Assembly: GCF_000738735.6 (NCBI RefSeq)
Contig: NC_046336.1
Location: 12,460,001-12,524,000, forward strand
Direction of reading: 5' to 3'
DNA: 64,000 bases
Origin: Corvus cornix cornix
Lineage: Eukaryota > Chordata > Aves > Passeriformes > Corvidae
The notes beneath the pieces are model-generated. The model was not told the origin of the DNA. It ran no database searches and saw only the letters and a program-made list of their open reading frames with translations. The position numbers were made by a program, and so were the translations under genes. Shown here in pieces: positions 11,601 through 64,000 of the stretch; position 1 is the stretch's first letter; every line of letters begins with the position of its first letter.

Positions 11601-14600
11601 TTCCGTGTTCAGAAGATAAAGTGAACTTTTGGCTGTTTGCATTATCCAAGCTGTCCTGGTTGCATGCTTTCAGAATGACTGTGCCACTGAGCCCAGCTGT
11701 GCATCTCAAATACTTTGTCAGTTGCTACCACGCTTCTGGAAAGGCCTGTTATGTCTGCATTTGCTTCCCGAAACACAGTGGAATCTAATGAAAAGCATCA
11801 TTGTTTTGAAACACCCTGATCTGCTGCCAAAAGAGCTACTGTTGTATAATCCTTAATAGCAGGTTAGAGTGGCAGTTGCTCCTCGGTTTGAAATTGGTAT
11901 GTGGCAGGATGGCTTCCCAGTTCTCTCTCTGGGGATGGCACGTCTCATCTTGTTCTTCCCTTTGGGATCTGTGACTCACACGGTGTTCAGCTGTCCTGAG
12001 TTGGGAATAGACCCGAGAACAGGCTTGAACATCAGTGGTGCTACTTAGGGGTGACAACCTGAAGGGAAGAGAAACTGGCAGTCTCCCTTGAGAATGAGGA
12101 GCAGTGCTCTGTCTGCTGAGTACCAGGGATTACATTTGTCTCTTCTTGCCAGCACATTGTTCTGATGTTAAAAAAAAAGAGTTGGAATAAAAAAAATTAT
12201 CTTGACTTTCATTTCTGATTTGCAGAACTCAGTGTGTTCACTTCCATGCTGACATTTCTGCCTTTTGTGATCTTTATGTTAACCTGCAGCTTGGCTGGCA
12301 TGCTGTCAGGCTTCATCTGTGTAGCAAAGATAATATTTGCAGGTACCATTCAAACATTGAGTTCCTGCTGTGGTGGGCATTGGCATCAAACAAACCACCC
12401 AATTTTCAGCTAAAGCAAATCTACGAGAACTCTGATAAATATTTTTTAATAAATAGACTATAAATAATTTCTATAGGGTGGACTGTATTACAGCAAATGG
12501 GTCAAATTCATCTCTAGTTTTTAATCTTTCAAGACTCTGGGCAACTAGAACAATTGCTTACGGGAAAAACAATGTGAGTAAAGTATTTGAATTATGTTAT
12601 GTGTTTCTTACTGGAATTTAACAGCTGGAAACAAAAGGCAGTGAGAACATCTTCATAGCCAGGTCCATGCTTGCCTTTGGCAGGTGCTCCGTTGGAGAGC
12701 AGTTTGGGAACCTCTGTGGCAGAGGCTGCCGCAGGCTGCTGAAGGCCTTTTCCCAGGGAAGTGAGTTTCCCAGGGTGACCAGGGTGCACAGTTTATGTTG
12801 GTGTTGGCTCAGAAGAGCTTTCATTTATCCATTCACCTTCTGTCCATGTGAAACCAGTCTCTGGAGGTTTCTTTTGAATATTGGTTGTGCCTCAGCCTCA
12901 TATCCACTGAGACACTGGGGTGTAAGGTGAGGAAGAGTTGCCTGAGGCATGATACTCAGTTTGATTGCCCTGCTGTATAGCTCAGACCATTTGACTTTTC
13001 TGCATTAATTCTTGACTCTGTGAAAAAAAGGCTGATTGAAACACCCACACACTTTATTTAGAGACCTCTGATGATGGAAAAAGTATTTCAGAAATTTGTT
13101 GTTTTGTAGTTAACTGTCCTCTTTGTTAATATTTTTTGTTTTGGTTGATTTATTTAACTTCCCGTCACGGGGCTTGTTCTGTCATTGCTAGACTGAGAGC
13201 CCTCCACAGTCAGGCTGCTTGCCTGTGTGCTAATGCTTCTAGACCATTTTCAAATCGCCTGCAGAGCTACTCTCTGTACACTGGCAGCCTTCCACTCCAG
13301 CCTTACTCTCTCTCATAGCATTATTCCTTTCTCAGTATAATCAGTGTCATTCTGAATGGGGACAGCTGGCTGAAGACAGTTTTCCAGCAGAGTTTGTGTC
13401 AGTGACAGAGAGAGACATGGAGTCCTGCTTGGTAGTCTTGTACATCCAAGGATCATATTTGACCTGCAGTTGCAGCATTTCTTTGAGAGCTCATGTTTGC
13501 TAATTCTTCTCTGTGGCATAGCTCTTGTGCTTCTGGGTCAAGTCTCACATTCCTTAAGTATGGTCCTCCTCCTTTTTTTCTAGTGCTGGGAGAATGGGGC
13601 ACACCAGAGTTAGAGAAGTGGAGAAATAGCATTACCCCAAACAAACTCTCTGTAAGAAGCAGTAAATTGGAAATAACTAAAATGGTAGTTCTGGAAGAGA
13701 CAGTGAGAAGCATGAGCTACATGGAATGTAGAAAATATGCTGATTAGCTCACTGGAGAATGGAGTTCATGTTTCAAGGCATTAAATTCATTTGCAGATAG
13801 ATGAGGAGAATGGGTGGTCTCATGGTACTTAGAAAGGGTCAGATTTGAGGTTTGCTCCTCACAGAGCTGCACTTGCAGAGTTCATTGTTTTCCAAATTCT
13901 ATTCTAACCATCCATAAAATTGATGATAATTAAATAATACATAATATATTTTAATGAACTAGTGCTTCTTGGAATTCCTGAAAGAAGAGAAGTCCTTGGA
14001 TAGAAATGGATCGACACATGAAGAAACTCACATTTGTGGGTTTTAATGTGTCTAATGCATTTGGGTCCTGGAGTATTGCTGGAGCTCTAGGGACTGCACA
14101 GCCACTCTGTGGGTATGGTTGTCAGTAGAAATAGTCTGATTAAAAAATCCATGTAAAATAAGCAGGGTTTTGTTAAATTCATTTTACAACGTATTTGATA
14201 CCTAGACATTACTTTAGCATCTGGCTTTAAGACAGAGATAAATTCAGCCTGAAATTAGATCAAATCCTGTAATAAATGGCATGAGTAGAATTCTCCTTTC
14301 TTATACCTTACCCATTCAGAAATAGCCCATGAGTTACCATCGTCTGTCAGTCAGACCATAGTCAAATGAACATATGACTGGGAATGCTTTACCAATTTCA
14401 CTAGAAGCACGCTCTTGGAAAAAGCAGCTTCATGATGTAAAGCACTCTGATGGTGTCTGAGAGTAACTGCTACCCCCTTCCTGTCAGAAGAGTCAGAGCC
14501 AGTGTCAGAGATTGCAGGCTTGAAGCTAGGACGGTTAGTATTATCCACGGAGCAAGGAGAGTGTTACCAATCTAATGTAATCCTGTGGATCTTTGGACCC

Positions 14601-15394
14601 CACAAGTGGCACCTGCAAGCTCACTACATGTCTGTGGTTAATCTTAACAGTTCTTAACAGCAGCTCTCTACCTCTTTAATACCCTGTAATCAGTATACAG
14701 AATTATCCTGCTTAAAGCCAACCTCAATTACCATGAGGTGAGAGTACACTTTCAAGTGTCTCTTGGAAGTAGTTTACTATTCTAATGTGAAGAATGTATT
14801 TTGCCCTTCCTCCCATCATGAACGTGAAGCCTTGCTGTCAGAGAGGCAGCCACACAGAAGTGGAAGATCTTCAAGTGAAGAACTTAACTTTAGGCAGAAA
14901 GAGGGGGAAAAAAAGAGTCAGATTTCTGGTTTAGGTCATTTACAAGCATCACTGCTTATCTCTCAAGTCATGGACAGAGTAATTTTCCAAAAGCATCACT
15001 AATTAAAAGCACCTTTTGGAAACAGTTTGCTTTTGGCCATCAAGCAGAAGTGCTGGCAGTAAAAGACAAGAGTGGTTTGAATTGTCATCCCAGGGCTGTG
15101 GGGGAGAGGGAAGGAGCTATGTGAACTTACGGAGTTAGTGTGTAGGGCTGCGAGTCAGAATAAAATCAGAGTGTCATTTGGCATCCATGCAATCCCTGTG
15201 TCTGAGCCCATCAGAAGCCTGCTGCTCTGTGGCTTCTGTCACGCAGAAGTACAGGCTGACTTCTCTGTGTCTGCCAGTTGATGCTGAGTATTGAAATTTG
15301 AATTTGTGTAAAAGTATACTGTGCTAGGAACATGCAGTATATCTCCGATTCATCCTGACAGCGCTAGGAACTCAGACTGACTTTTAGCACAGGG

Positions 15395-15580
15395 ACTGAG
15401 GAATTAGTACTTCTGCATTTGATTCCCACTTGCTCTGTGTTATTAACTTCTCTGTGCCTTGCTATCCTTAGCTGACAAAATGGGGACAGCACTTCTGCTG
15501 CCCGTAAATGTGTTATGTGAACGGGAGTTGGTGAAGTGCTTTGGGATTGCAGGTATGAGAACGGCACTTCTGGTGAGGCC
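15395..15580 (-). mobile_element. Ancient MIR/CORE-SINE-like remnant
   Basis: The plus strand shows the order typical of an antisense MIR-type SINE. A degraded ATTCCCACTTGCTCTGTG segment (15422-15439) comes first, then ACTTCTCTGTGCCTTGC, then GACAAAATGGGGACAGCACTTC (about 15474-15494), then a GTGAAGTGCTTTGGGATTGCAGGTATGAGAA tail-like segment (about 15531-15560). The match is divergent, as expected for a pre-avian element. The call comes from motif order, not a database search. Confidence 0.6.
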
Positions 15581-18500
15581 AGGAGCCTGCCCAGCCCCTG
15601 CTCGCACAGTGGCACTGGGAGGTGCCATTGAGGGGGATGACACAGTCCTGGCCGCTTTCCACTGTCCATCCCAGAGGACAGGAGGCATGATGCTAACCTG
15701 AGTGGATTTCACCTCCTCCGGTGCTAGCTGTCCCAAATGTCTAGCCTGAACAAGGTGCAAGCTACTTCTGCCCTCAGTGGAGGGAGCGGAATGCACCTGG
15801 AAAGTGAGTCACTTGCTTTTTTTAACCACCCTTACATGGACAGTCCTCTAAGCTGCAGAAAAGATTGTTTTTCCCCTCCCCTGCTCTATTTGTGAGGCCA
15901 CATCCTGACCCAGACCAGGAATTTGACACTAATCATGAGCAAGCCAACTCTATTCCTGCTCCCTTTGCTTTTTCCAGTCTTCAGGATTTTAGGATGGTTC
16001 GCTTCTCCCTTGCTGAGACCCCACAAAGCACTTTGAGATGGAGCAGTGCTGCAGCAGGGAGCCAGGAGATGCTCTAGGCTCGGCAAGGGCGTAACAAGGC
16101 TCGTCTGTACTCCCACAGCCTCTGACTAGACACAAAGCTCTTAAGTAGCGAACATTGGGTGTGATGATTCTCTCTCTTCGCTTTCCACTGTGCACGTACG
16201 TGTGTGGGCTGTGCTGCCAAGGTATTAATGATTCTTGAAGCAGAACATGTGAGAAGAGGCAGATGTAGTGCACGGTGAGTCAGTGTGAGTACGCTACAAC
16301 CTTGGCATAGGTTAGGGATGCTTTTGTTTTCGGCTGTATAAGCTCTCGGAGAATATCCTGGAAACAGCGGGATTGTCACCAGAGTTTTGTTCATCTCTGT
16401 GTTTTAGTGTGTGTGCCTCTGATTTGACATTGCATCATCAAAGTGTCGAGATGAACTCAGAAAAAAAAAAAAAGGCAGTCAGTGCATTTAGCATGAACAT
16501 GTCAGGTGTTATCAGATGCAGAAATTTCTAAATATTTGCTGACCAAAAAAGATTTAAAAAGTAATAGTAAAACTTGAAGAGAAATGTTTCAGAACATTTT
16601 ATTTAATTTATATGAGTATTTGAAAACAATACACTATGGATAATACTTGAAATCATCCAAAATCTGACAAATGGACTTAATTCAAAATATAAAAATCTCA
16701 CATTCTTTTGAACCAAGACATATGTGCTGGGCAACAACTCTGTATCAAAGCTTTGCAGCTGAGATTTAAATACCTTTTCAAAAGGAACCATGTACTATAA
16801 ATGCTATCAGATTCTTAATTAAGACAGCACAAGCAAGGAGCATGTTTGCAATAAATTATGGGGATGTGTTCTGACATGCTTTATCTATGTAAAGATTTCT
16901 ATTTTTATGTGAAGCTATTTACAGATTATTGATTTCAAAAATAGGTTTGTAACTAAAGAAAGATGCATCATATTTCAGTTGCTTGGAGTTGAGAATCTTG
17001 CCTGGCTGTCTGCCTGCTCTCTTAGATGTTTATTCCTGTGGCTTACAAGTGTATGGAGTGATTCTGTCCTTCTTATTTTTCTCCCTTTATTTGGAAGAAG
17101 GAATTTGTATTCAGGGACCAGGTCCCAGGTTTCTTACCCTCGCAAGCAGGCTGATTTTTATGCCTTTGAAGCACAGAATAATTTCATTGAGGTCCATGAG
17201 GCTTTTTGTGTGAGTAAGACTTTTGGGTGGTGAAGATCCCTCTCAATATATTTTGTCAGTTGTCACTGTTTTGTTTCAGGGCAGCAAGCTGTTGTCACAG
17301 TGTCAGTGGAGCCTGCTAAGCTGTAAGCCTGCCTTGGAGTACGTGTAATAGAAACCTTCAGCGTAATTTTTTGTTACTTAATGCTGTGTGAACATTAAAA
17401 GAAATATTTAAATAAATCAGAGCAAAGCCTGAAGGTAGAAGTAATATTTTTCATTAGAGGAACCTTTAGAATTTGAAAACTCATGCAAGTTTGTGTACCC
17501 AAGAGCCTGTCTATTTTTTCCAGCCATGCCAGTTGGTCTAATAAAAGATACTGCCTCTGTCTACAAACCTTGTCCTGCCTGCAAACTCTGTTCATTGCAT
17601 CTACAGCAAAATACTGCTGGATTATTAAAATAATTCAGGGCTTCTTTGCTTGATTATGGAAACTCACATTTTTGTGGTTTCCTCAAGTCTCAGCTTTTTG
17701 AATCCCAAGACACAGACACAAAATGATGCTGTCTGGTTTCATCACATAGGAGCTCAAACTGCTTCACTGATTCCTCATTTTAGAATGCATATTATAAAGG
17801 TAGCCTGCTAGAATTCTTCTGCCATCTGGATTTTAGGGTATTTTGTAGGATACTATTGGTGTATACTATCAGCTGTCTGGCATGGATGGCCTCTGGAAGC
17901 AGTCCTGTCTTAGTACCTGTGTCAGCATCTGATGTGGTGGTGTGGTGATGGGATGCAGAAGAAATGGGAAGAAGAGGCTGGCAGAACAGGAAGTCTGGCA
18001 TGGGCTGTGGGTGTAAATCTTCAAATCTTGCTACATGTCTGGCTGGGTAAGCAGAATGGTGTACCCCTTCTAAACAGCAGGAAGCTTGGATTTGAACTTG
18101 TTTGGAAGACCTGGACCCAGAGCTGTCTAACGATCCTAAGGCCAGCCATGCAACGGTTTTTTCAGAGCTGTTTAATGTGCCTTTTAGAGCCCTTCAATGA
18201 GCACGTCTCTCGGATCCGAATCTAAGAGCTCTAGGCTAGTAGCTTTAAAATAGACCAAGGTGGTGATGATCTGGACCATCTTGAAATATCCATGGGGTAG
18301 ATGCTTTTCCACCCTCAGAGAGCACAAGCCCTTTCTGTAGTTTGCAGTCTTAGGGTCTTACCAGATCACTCCCTCTGCTGCATGTCTTGGCTGCGTCTGT
18401 CACCCTTGCAGGGACACTGCTCCTCTCCCGAGCAGCCCTTGCTGTCCCCGAGGAGCCTTGCTGCAGGCAGTGCCCTGCCTTCCAAGTGAAATGGGAACAG

Positions 18501-20335
18501 GTCAGTGCTTGAGGGGTGTTAAGTTCTGTGTCCTGTGCTGCCTCCTGTCTGCCTTTGGGCACGGCTTAAATAGATAGCTGGTAATTACTTGTAAAGCCCT
18601 TAGTGGCTGTGGCTGGGGCTATTTTGGAAGCTGATTCTCCCTGCATGCCCTGTTGTGGAAGTTGTGGCTGGCTGGAATGGCCTGTCGCCCTCTCGCTGTG
18701 GTGACCTCCTCTCCTGGGTGTGTTGCAGGGAGTTCAGGGGGAGAGCTCTCAGCAGTGGCATGCAGTCTCTTGGGCTGCCTGCCAGGGCCTGAATTTGGTG
18801 ACCTTTAGGATGTGGCAGAAGATGCATTTGTAAACCTTGGTTATAATAACTGGGAGACAAGCAGAGAATGCTGGAGGAGGAGGAGGAACGTATTTTTTAC
18901 AGACAAGCTGTTGGCTCTCTGTTTGATGTTTATGACCAGCAGCTAGTAGGTAAATATACTGAGAAGTGCTGTGACAATTGGAACTGTTGCTCTTTAATAA
19001 AATTTTAAATGGAAAAATTATACAGATTTCCTTGAGGAGCATGTGTGTGATGCTGAGAGCGCTGTGACTTCTAACGCTGGATGGAACACTTGCTCTCTGC
19101 TTTGCTGGAATCATTAAATTCCCTTCTGTAAAATGAGTGCAGTCATATTTTAGAGGTGTCCAGATGTAGTTGCTGTGTCACTACCCATGTAGTTTGCGGG
19201 TGGATTTGTTTCTTTTAAGAAGAACAAACAAGCCAAGGCCAGCAGTCCAGCAGTTGTGTGGGTTACACAAGAATGTGGTTTCATGTAATACCTAATTTGG
19301 TATCACTGTGGGTTGTGTCTCCCACCATGTTCTCCACACCACCTCTAATGGCAGCGTTGTGGCAGGTTGAGCTGGGTTCATCCTGGGTTCAGCTGACCAG
19401 TGGAGAACTGCTCAGCCTTTCCTCACCTTTGGTCAGTTGGTTTTGATAGGTGAGGACTTGGACTGGTGATCTGAACTGACCCACCATGGCTTCATCACCC
19501 CCACCTGGTGCCACGGAATGCAGCAGGACATGTGTCTGGCTGGAGGAGCAGGCGAGCAGGATTGCCCCACCGTGCTAATAACAAAATTGGGAAAGGTGCC
19601 CCTCTTTCCTCACTGCAGGGCCTTCCTGATGAGAAGGACTGTCTGTGGTTTGGTTGTGGCAGCCAGCACTTGAGAAGGGGTGCTCATGTTTGTGAAGATC
19701 TGCTGGTGAATATTTGCATCGCTCATGTTACAGGTTTGCAGTGTGTTCTTGCTCTGCCTGAATGTGTCTGACCTGCAGAGGACAAAGGATCATCTTTCTA
19801 CTTTCCTTCCAATTGTTTCTGCTAATTTAGCATCAGTTTGAAGCTTTGTCTTTGCTTAGAGATCAAATGGCCAGGGACAAGGCTCTTTGTTTTCACTCTG
19901 TGGTAAAAATGGCAAGGTCAGTCCCAGTGGGGATTGTAGGGTTTACACTGCTGAATTTATCTCATGTATTGAGGGTAGGTTTTCCATCACCTACAGCTAA
20001 TGCATATTGATAACTCTAGCATCAAAAAATACCCTTTTTCAGCAATGAAAACAAGGTCTCTGTTTGTAATGGCATTTTCACCTCAGTGGATAGAAATATC
20101 TTTGCAGCCATGTAGAACAGCCTTCCCAGCTCTCTGTTTCAACATCTCAAAGAGCAGCATCTTACTTAACCTGCAAACTCAGATCATTCCACTGGTACTT
20201 TGCAAGACTTCCTGAGTGGCACAGGAGTTCCATCATACCAGGAAAGAGGCAACTTTCTGGTGAAACAAACCTTGAACTTAAGCAAGCTTTTCTTTTCTAT
20301 CTCTATCTCTTTCAGAAATAAGTAAGCCTTTGAAG

Positions 20336-60942
<40,607 letters not shown>

Positions 60943-62425
60943 GAAGGAAAAAACAAAGTATTTCTGAAGATAAACCATGACTCTTAGCAGTGATCAGGAA
61001 TGGATTCTGTTGTTGGGGCCCTTGGGGTGATGGGTTGGGGGGTGTGATTCTTGCAAAGGCACATTTTGAAAGTATTTGGAAACTTCTAACAAATTAACAC
61101 TAATTAGGAGGAGACCCTTGTTTTCAGTTTTGCAGACGGTTCAAAAAGCTGATGGATTCTACCTGGGTGGTGCATTCAGATTGGACTGCCCACCTGTGCT
61201 GTCACGCTACTCCCATTACATTTCGGGATGCTGCATGGTTCTCCCTTTCCCATCATGTGTTGCATTTGGTTTCCATTTGAACAGTTTCCTATGAACGGTT
61301 TTTGGCATTTGTTACATTCTCTGTGGAGACAGAAGGGATGTGCTGAGCCCTGCAGGAGACAAAATTATCCAAATCCTGCTGCCTGTTAGGTTGCTGCCTT
61401 TAACCCTCTGCTCCTGGGTTACATAATCCCCCCCTTCACATGTTAGCCAGGGTGTTGCTGTGCCTTCCAGCACCCCGTTTACCTTCTGTTGGTGTGAGTT
61501 TCTCTGTGTAAGTGGTTTGACTCCTCCAGCCATCGTGGATGACAGTGAGATTCCAGCTCTTGCACATCTGCTGCCATATATGTTTCACCTGTAGCTGCTC
61601 GTTATCCTCTCCCAGTGTCTCCAAGCTCAGCATCAGCATGTGATGCATGATTTCCAGGGCATTTCTCAAAACAGCTGAGCTGCACACTGTTCTCAACTCC
61701 TCCAGTTTCAGCAGTAAATATTAACCCAGGAGCTTGAAGCTGTTGCTTTAGCATTAACATTAGTCACTCTGTGTTCCTCCTGACCTTTCTGTCCTCTCAA
61801 CTTTAAGTGAAGCATCCCAAAACCAACCCCAGCCACCATGGGGAGTGAAAGGGCCTGTTGTGCCAGGGTGCTGCGGGCCACATGGGCCTGCCCTAAACTA
61901 GGAAACAGCACATGCCACAGGGCCAGCCCCACGGGGGGAGCCGGGAAGCTCCCAGCCGTCCGGCAGCTGCCCTGGTCTTTGGTCTGGTGCGGAGCAAGCG
62001 GAGCCTCATCGCTGGCTGTGGTGGGCAAGGCTGCGTCCCTGGCCAAGGAGCGTGATGGCTGCTGCGTGGGGACCGGGGGGTGTGCCCTCATGGATGGGCA
62101 AGTAGTCCTTGTGCCTGAAAGCCAGCCCAGGGAAGGCACGGAGCTGGCACACAGCTGGGCAGCAGTGCCCTGTGGTTTTCCTCTGAGTCATAGGTGCAGC
62201 CTCCCTTACTCCAGCCTCTGCCGTTCGCTGCAAAGGGATTACAACGAGGGCCCTCTTGTAATGAATTTGACTGTTTCAGTACCATAAACTCATTTAATTT
62301 CTTTTTTCATTTTAAAGTACCTTAGTAGAAAATAAAATAAGAAAAACCACACCACCACCATCTGAGCAGCAAAATGCTGCTCTAGTGGCAGTTGTTCAAG
62401 TCAATAAATGATGATGTTTCTAAGA
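60943..62425 (+). other. NT5C2: NT5C2 3' UTR
   Basis: From the stop codon to the inferred cleavage site downstream of AATAAA at 62403. Mixed composition. Open frames on both strands (for example 61838-62287 plus, 61708-62139 minus) lack protein similarity and are treated as chance. Confidence 0.75.
62331..62336 (+). terminator. Upstream AATAAA in 3' UTR, probably secondary
   Basis: AATAAA inside AAATAAAATAA. The following 60 nt lack a clear GT-rich element, so it is likely weak or unused. Confidence 0.4.
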
Positions 62426-62455
62426 AATGCCTGGTGTTTTGTGGTGTGTTGCTGA
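62403..62455 (+). terminator. NT5C2: NT5C2 polyadenylation site
   Basis: AATAAA at 62403-62408, followed about 25 nt later by a GT-rich downstream element (CTGGTGTTTTGTGGTGTGTT, about 62430-62449). This spacing is canonical; cleavage is inferred near 62420-62428. Confidence 0.8.
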
Positions 62456-64000
62456 GATGATGAGGGCTGTGCTGGAATTGGTGGGAAGAGGTCTATGGGG
62501 TCCCAGCAGGATGGGTGACTGAGGAAGAGTGAGAGCACCTTTGGGAACTGGTCATGTAAAGCACTGAGGAGCAATGGCAGTGGATCTTGCTGTAAGGGCA
62601 CACCTGGTCCTCACATTGCCCCCAGAAGCAATGGTGGGTCACGAGGCTTTTGTTATCACCTTCTGCATCAGCCAGGAAAGCATGGGGAGGGCAGAGAAAC
62701 ATTTTGGCTTGGACACAGAGAGTGAGGAGGGGCTTTTCCATGGTGGGAAGGGCAACATCCCCACACTGCCACTGCCTCCTGTGTCTTGCCAGGGCTGTTC
62801 TCCACAGGCATTACCAAGGACCACTTCCTGCCCCTTCACCCCTGCAAGACACGTGCTCAGGGTGGCACCAGGGCACAGCACAGCCTGTGCTCACCAGGAG
62901 CTGTAAACTCACTTAAATAGACAAGAATACCCAGGGAAGGCCAGTGCTGCCACACAGCCACACAAGGCTGCGCCCAGCTAAGACAGGCAGCCTCGGGCAC
63001 TGCTGAGCTCAACTCCCCTTACAAACAAAACTCCAAACTACAAACAAAAGCAGACCTGAGGAGGTTCCCCCATCAGCACCACCACAGAAGGATGTTCAGT
63101 ACCAGGGCCCAAAGTGCCAGACAGAAAAGCAACACTAAACGGCAACAGCTGGTGGCCAACACTCGACACCTGACAAGGGATTGCTGAAAACTCCAGAACA
63201 CTGGGACCCTGACACCTCAGTTTTGGGGTCTGCAGAGGAGCTAACGTACCCACAGTGAGGCTGGCTGCAGGAAGGATTCCCGGGAGCTGTTCCCGAGCCC
63301 TTTCACCAAAGGCCATGCTGGGCTCTGCTATGTTTAAACTTTGTTTCTCCAAGTATAGCTACTTGAATTTTTAAAGCTTTAGCTCAGCAGCTCGGGGAGG
63401 CATGTGGCTGCAGGAAGGGAGGTCTGGGGAGCTCCATGCATTCCTCCTTCCCAACCGGTCACCACAAATAGCTCACTCCCAGCCCAGGGCTATTTCTGAC
63501 TGAGATGGGGAGAAGAGTCTTCAAGGCTAGAGCAATGGAAAGTATTTGACCCTCACTTCATGGTGGGAAAATGTCAGGCAAAGCCTGACAGACACACAGG
63601 CACTGCCCAGCCTTGTACGATCCTGTCCATCCTGTGCTGGCTCCACCAAGAAGTTGTGGTAACCCATGGAGCAAGAGCCAGGGTGATGCTTCTTGCCCCG
63701 GCTGGCACTGGGGACATGATCACAGCCCAAGTTTCCCTGCCCACACCTTCCTCAGGCAGCTGCCCATGGCTCATCTGCACCAGCTGCCCCTTTCCAGAAG
63801 CTGGTGGCCTGGCAGTACCTGTGTCTCCAATCACTCTGCAGAGCTTCAGGAAAAGTTCCTGCTGCTCTCCCTACAACCTGTCCCCCAGCCCAGGACAGAC
63901 ATGCTTTGCTTTTGCCCACCAGCTGTATTCTCTCCTGCAGCAAAAACCTGGTGGAGGCAAGGAGGACGCATGGAGGGAACAGGCCTCACCCCCTGCCCTG
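62456..64000. other. Downstream intergenic sequence, nothing recognised
   Basis: GC-moderate unique sequence. In mammals CNNM2 ends tail-to-tail with NT5C2, but I see no CNNM2 coding sequence and no minus-strand AATAAA signal here, so its 3' end either lies further right or is not detectable. Confidence 0.5.

Larger units (their letters stand above)
1618..20315 (+). other. NT5C2: NT5C2 intron 1 (about 18.7 kb)
   Basis: The intron runs from GTGAGA at 1618 to the acceptor CTCTTTCAG at 20315. Its first 600 bp belong to the CpG island. The rest is AT-richer unique sequence with poly-T tracts (8648-8662), a short TAAA run (about 2341-2356) and one MIR-like SINE remnant at 15395-15580. I found no exon-like reading frame with protein similarity. 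The length is typical of a first intron carrying regulatory elements, but I cannot point to a specific enhancer. Confidence 0.75.

Noticed and set aside
12667..12930. Open frame with a Cys/Arg-rich translation in intron 1
   Set aside because: No known domain, no splice-site context and ordinary composition; chance frame.
61708..62287. Open frames on both strands in the 3' UTR (143 and 149 codons)
   Set aside because: No similarity to known proteins and no splice or promoter context. They lie inside the NT5C2 3' UTR.

Overview
This window is vertebrate nuclear DNA, almost certainly from a bird. It carries one protein-coding gene on the + strand, NT5C2 (cytosolic purine 5'-nucleotidase II, cN-II). 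The bird call rests on CR1 LINE fragments with the ATTCTGTG-type 3' end, an avian-style retroviral LTR, and a protein nearly identical to mammalian NT5C2. I see no prokaryotic genes, operons, CRISPR arrays, tRNAs or rRNAs.

Layout. Positions 1-550 hold nothing I can name. Positions about 551-1445 are a nested pair of CR1 LINEs that run into the edge of a CpG island (about 1380-2240). The island holds the likely TATA-less promoter and a short non-coding exon 1 (donor at 1617/1618). Intron 1 is about 18.7 kb. Coding exons follow at 20316-20436 and 31436-31509, then at 48469 after a 17 kb intron. The remaining coding exons are packed between 48.4 and 61 kb. The stop codon is at 60940-60942. A 3' UTR of about 1.5 kb ends at a strong polyadenylation site (AATAAA at 62403, GT-rich tract at about 62431-62455). 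The last 1.5 kb (62430-64000) shows nothing recognisable.

The 17 coding exons join without a frameshift into 566 codons plus stop, and every intron is GT-AG. All HAD-superfamily catalytic motifs are intact: D52 and D54, T249, K292, D351 and D356. The nucleotide effector-site residues R144, N154, K362, Q453, R456 and Y457 are also present. The C-terminus ends in 13 consecutive Glu, about five more than I recall for human. The gene appears functional.

The noncoding part gives the second-look items. These are the CR1-in-CR1 nest touching the promoter island, a compact CpG-dense islet in intron 2 about 1.2 kb before exon 3 (possible alternative promoter), and an antisense solo-LTR-like element in intron 3. 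There is also a decayed L2-like reverse-transcriptase fragment in intron 3, and several old MIR/CORE-SINE-like remnants, all antisense to the gene. I did not find an undescribed multi-gene system here. In mammals NT5C2 lies between INA and CNNM2, but no coding part of either is visible in this window.
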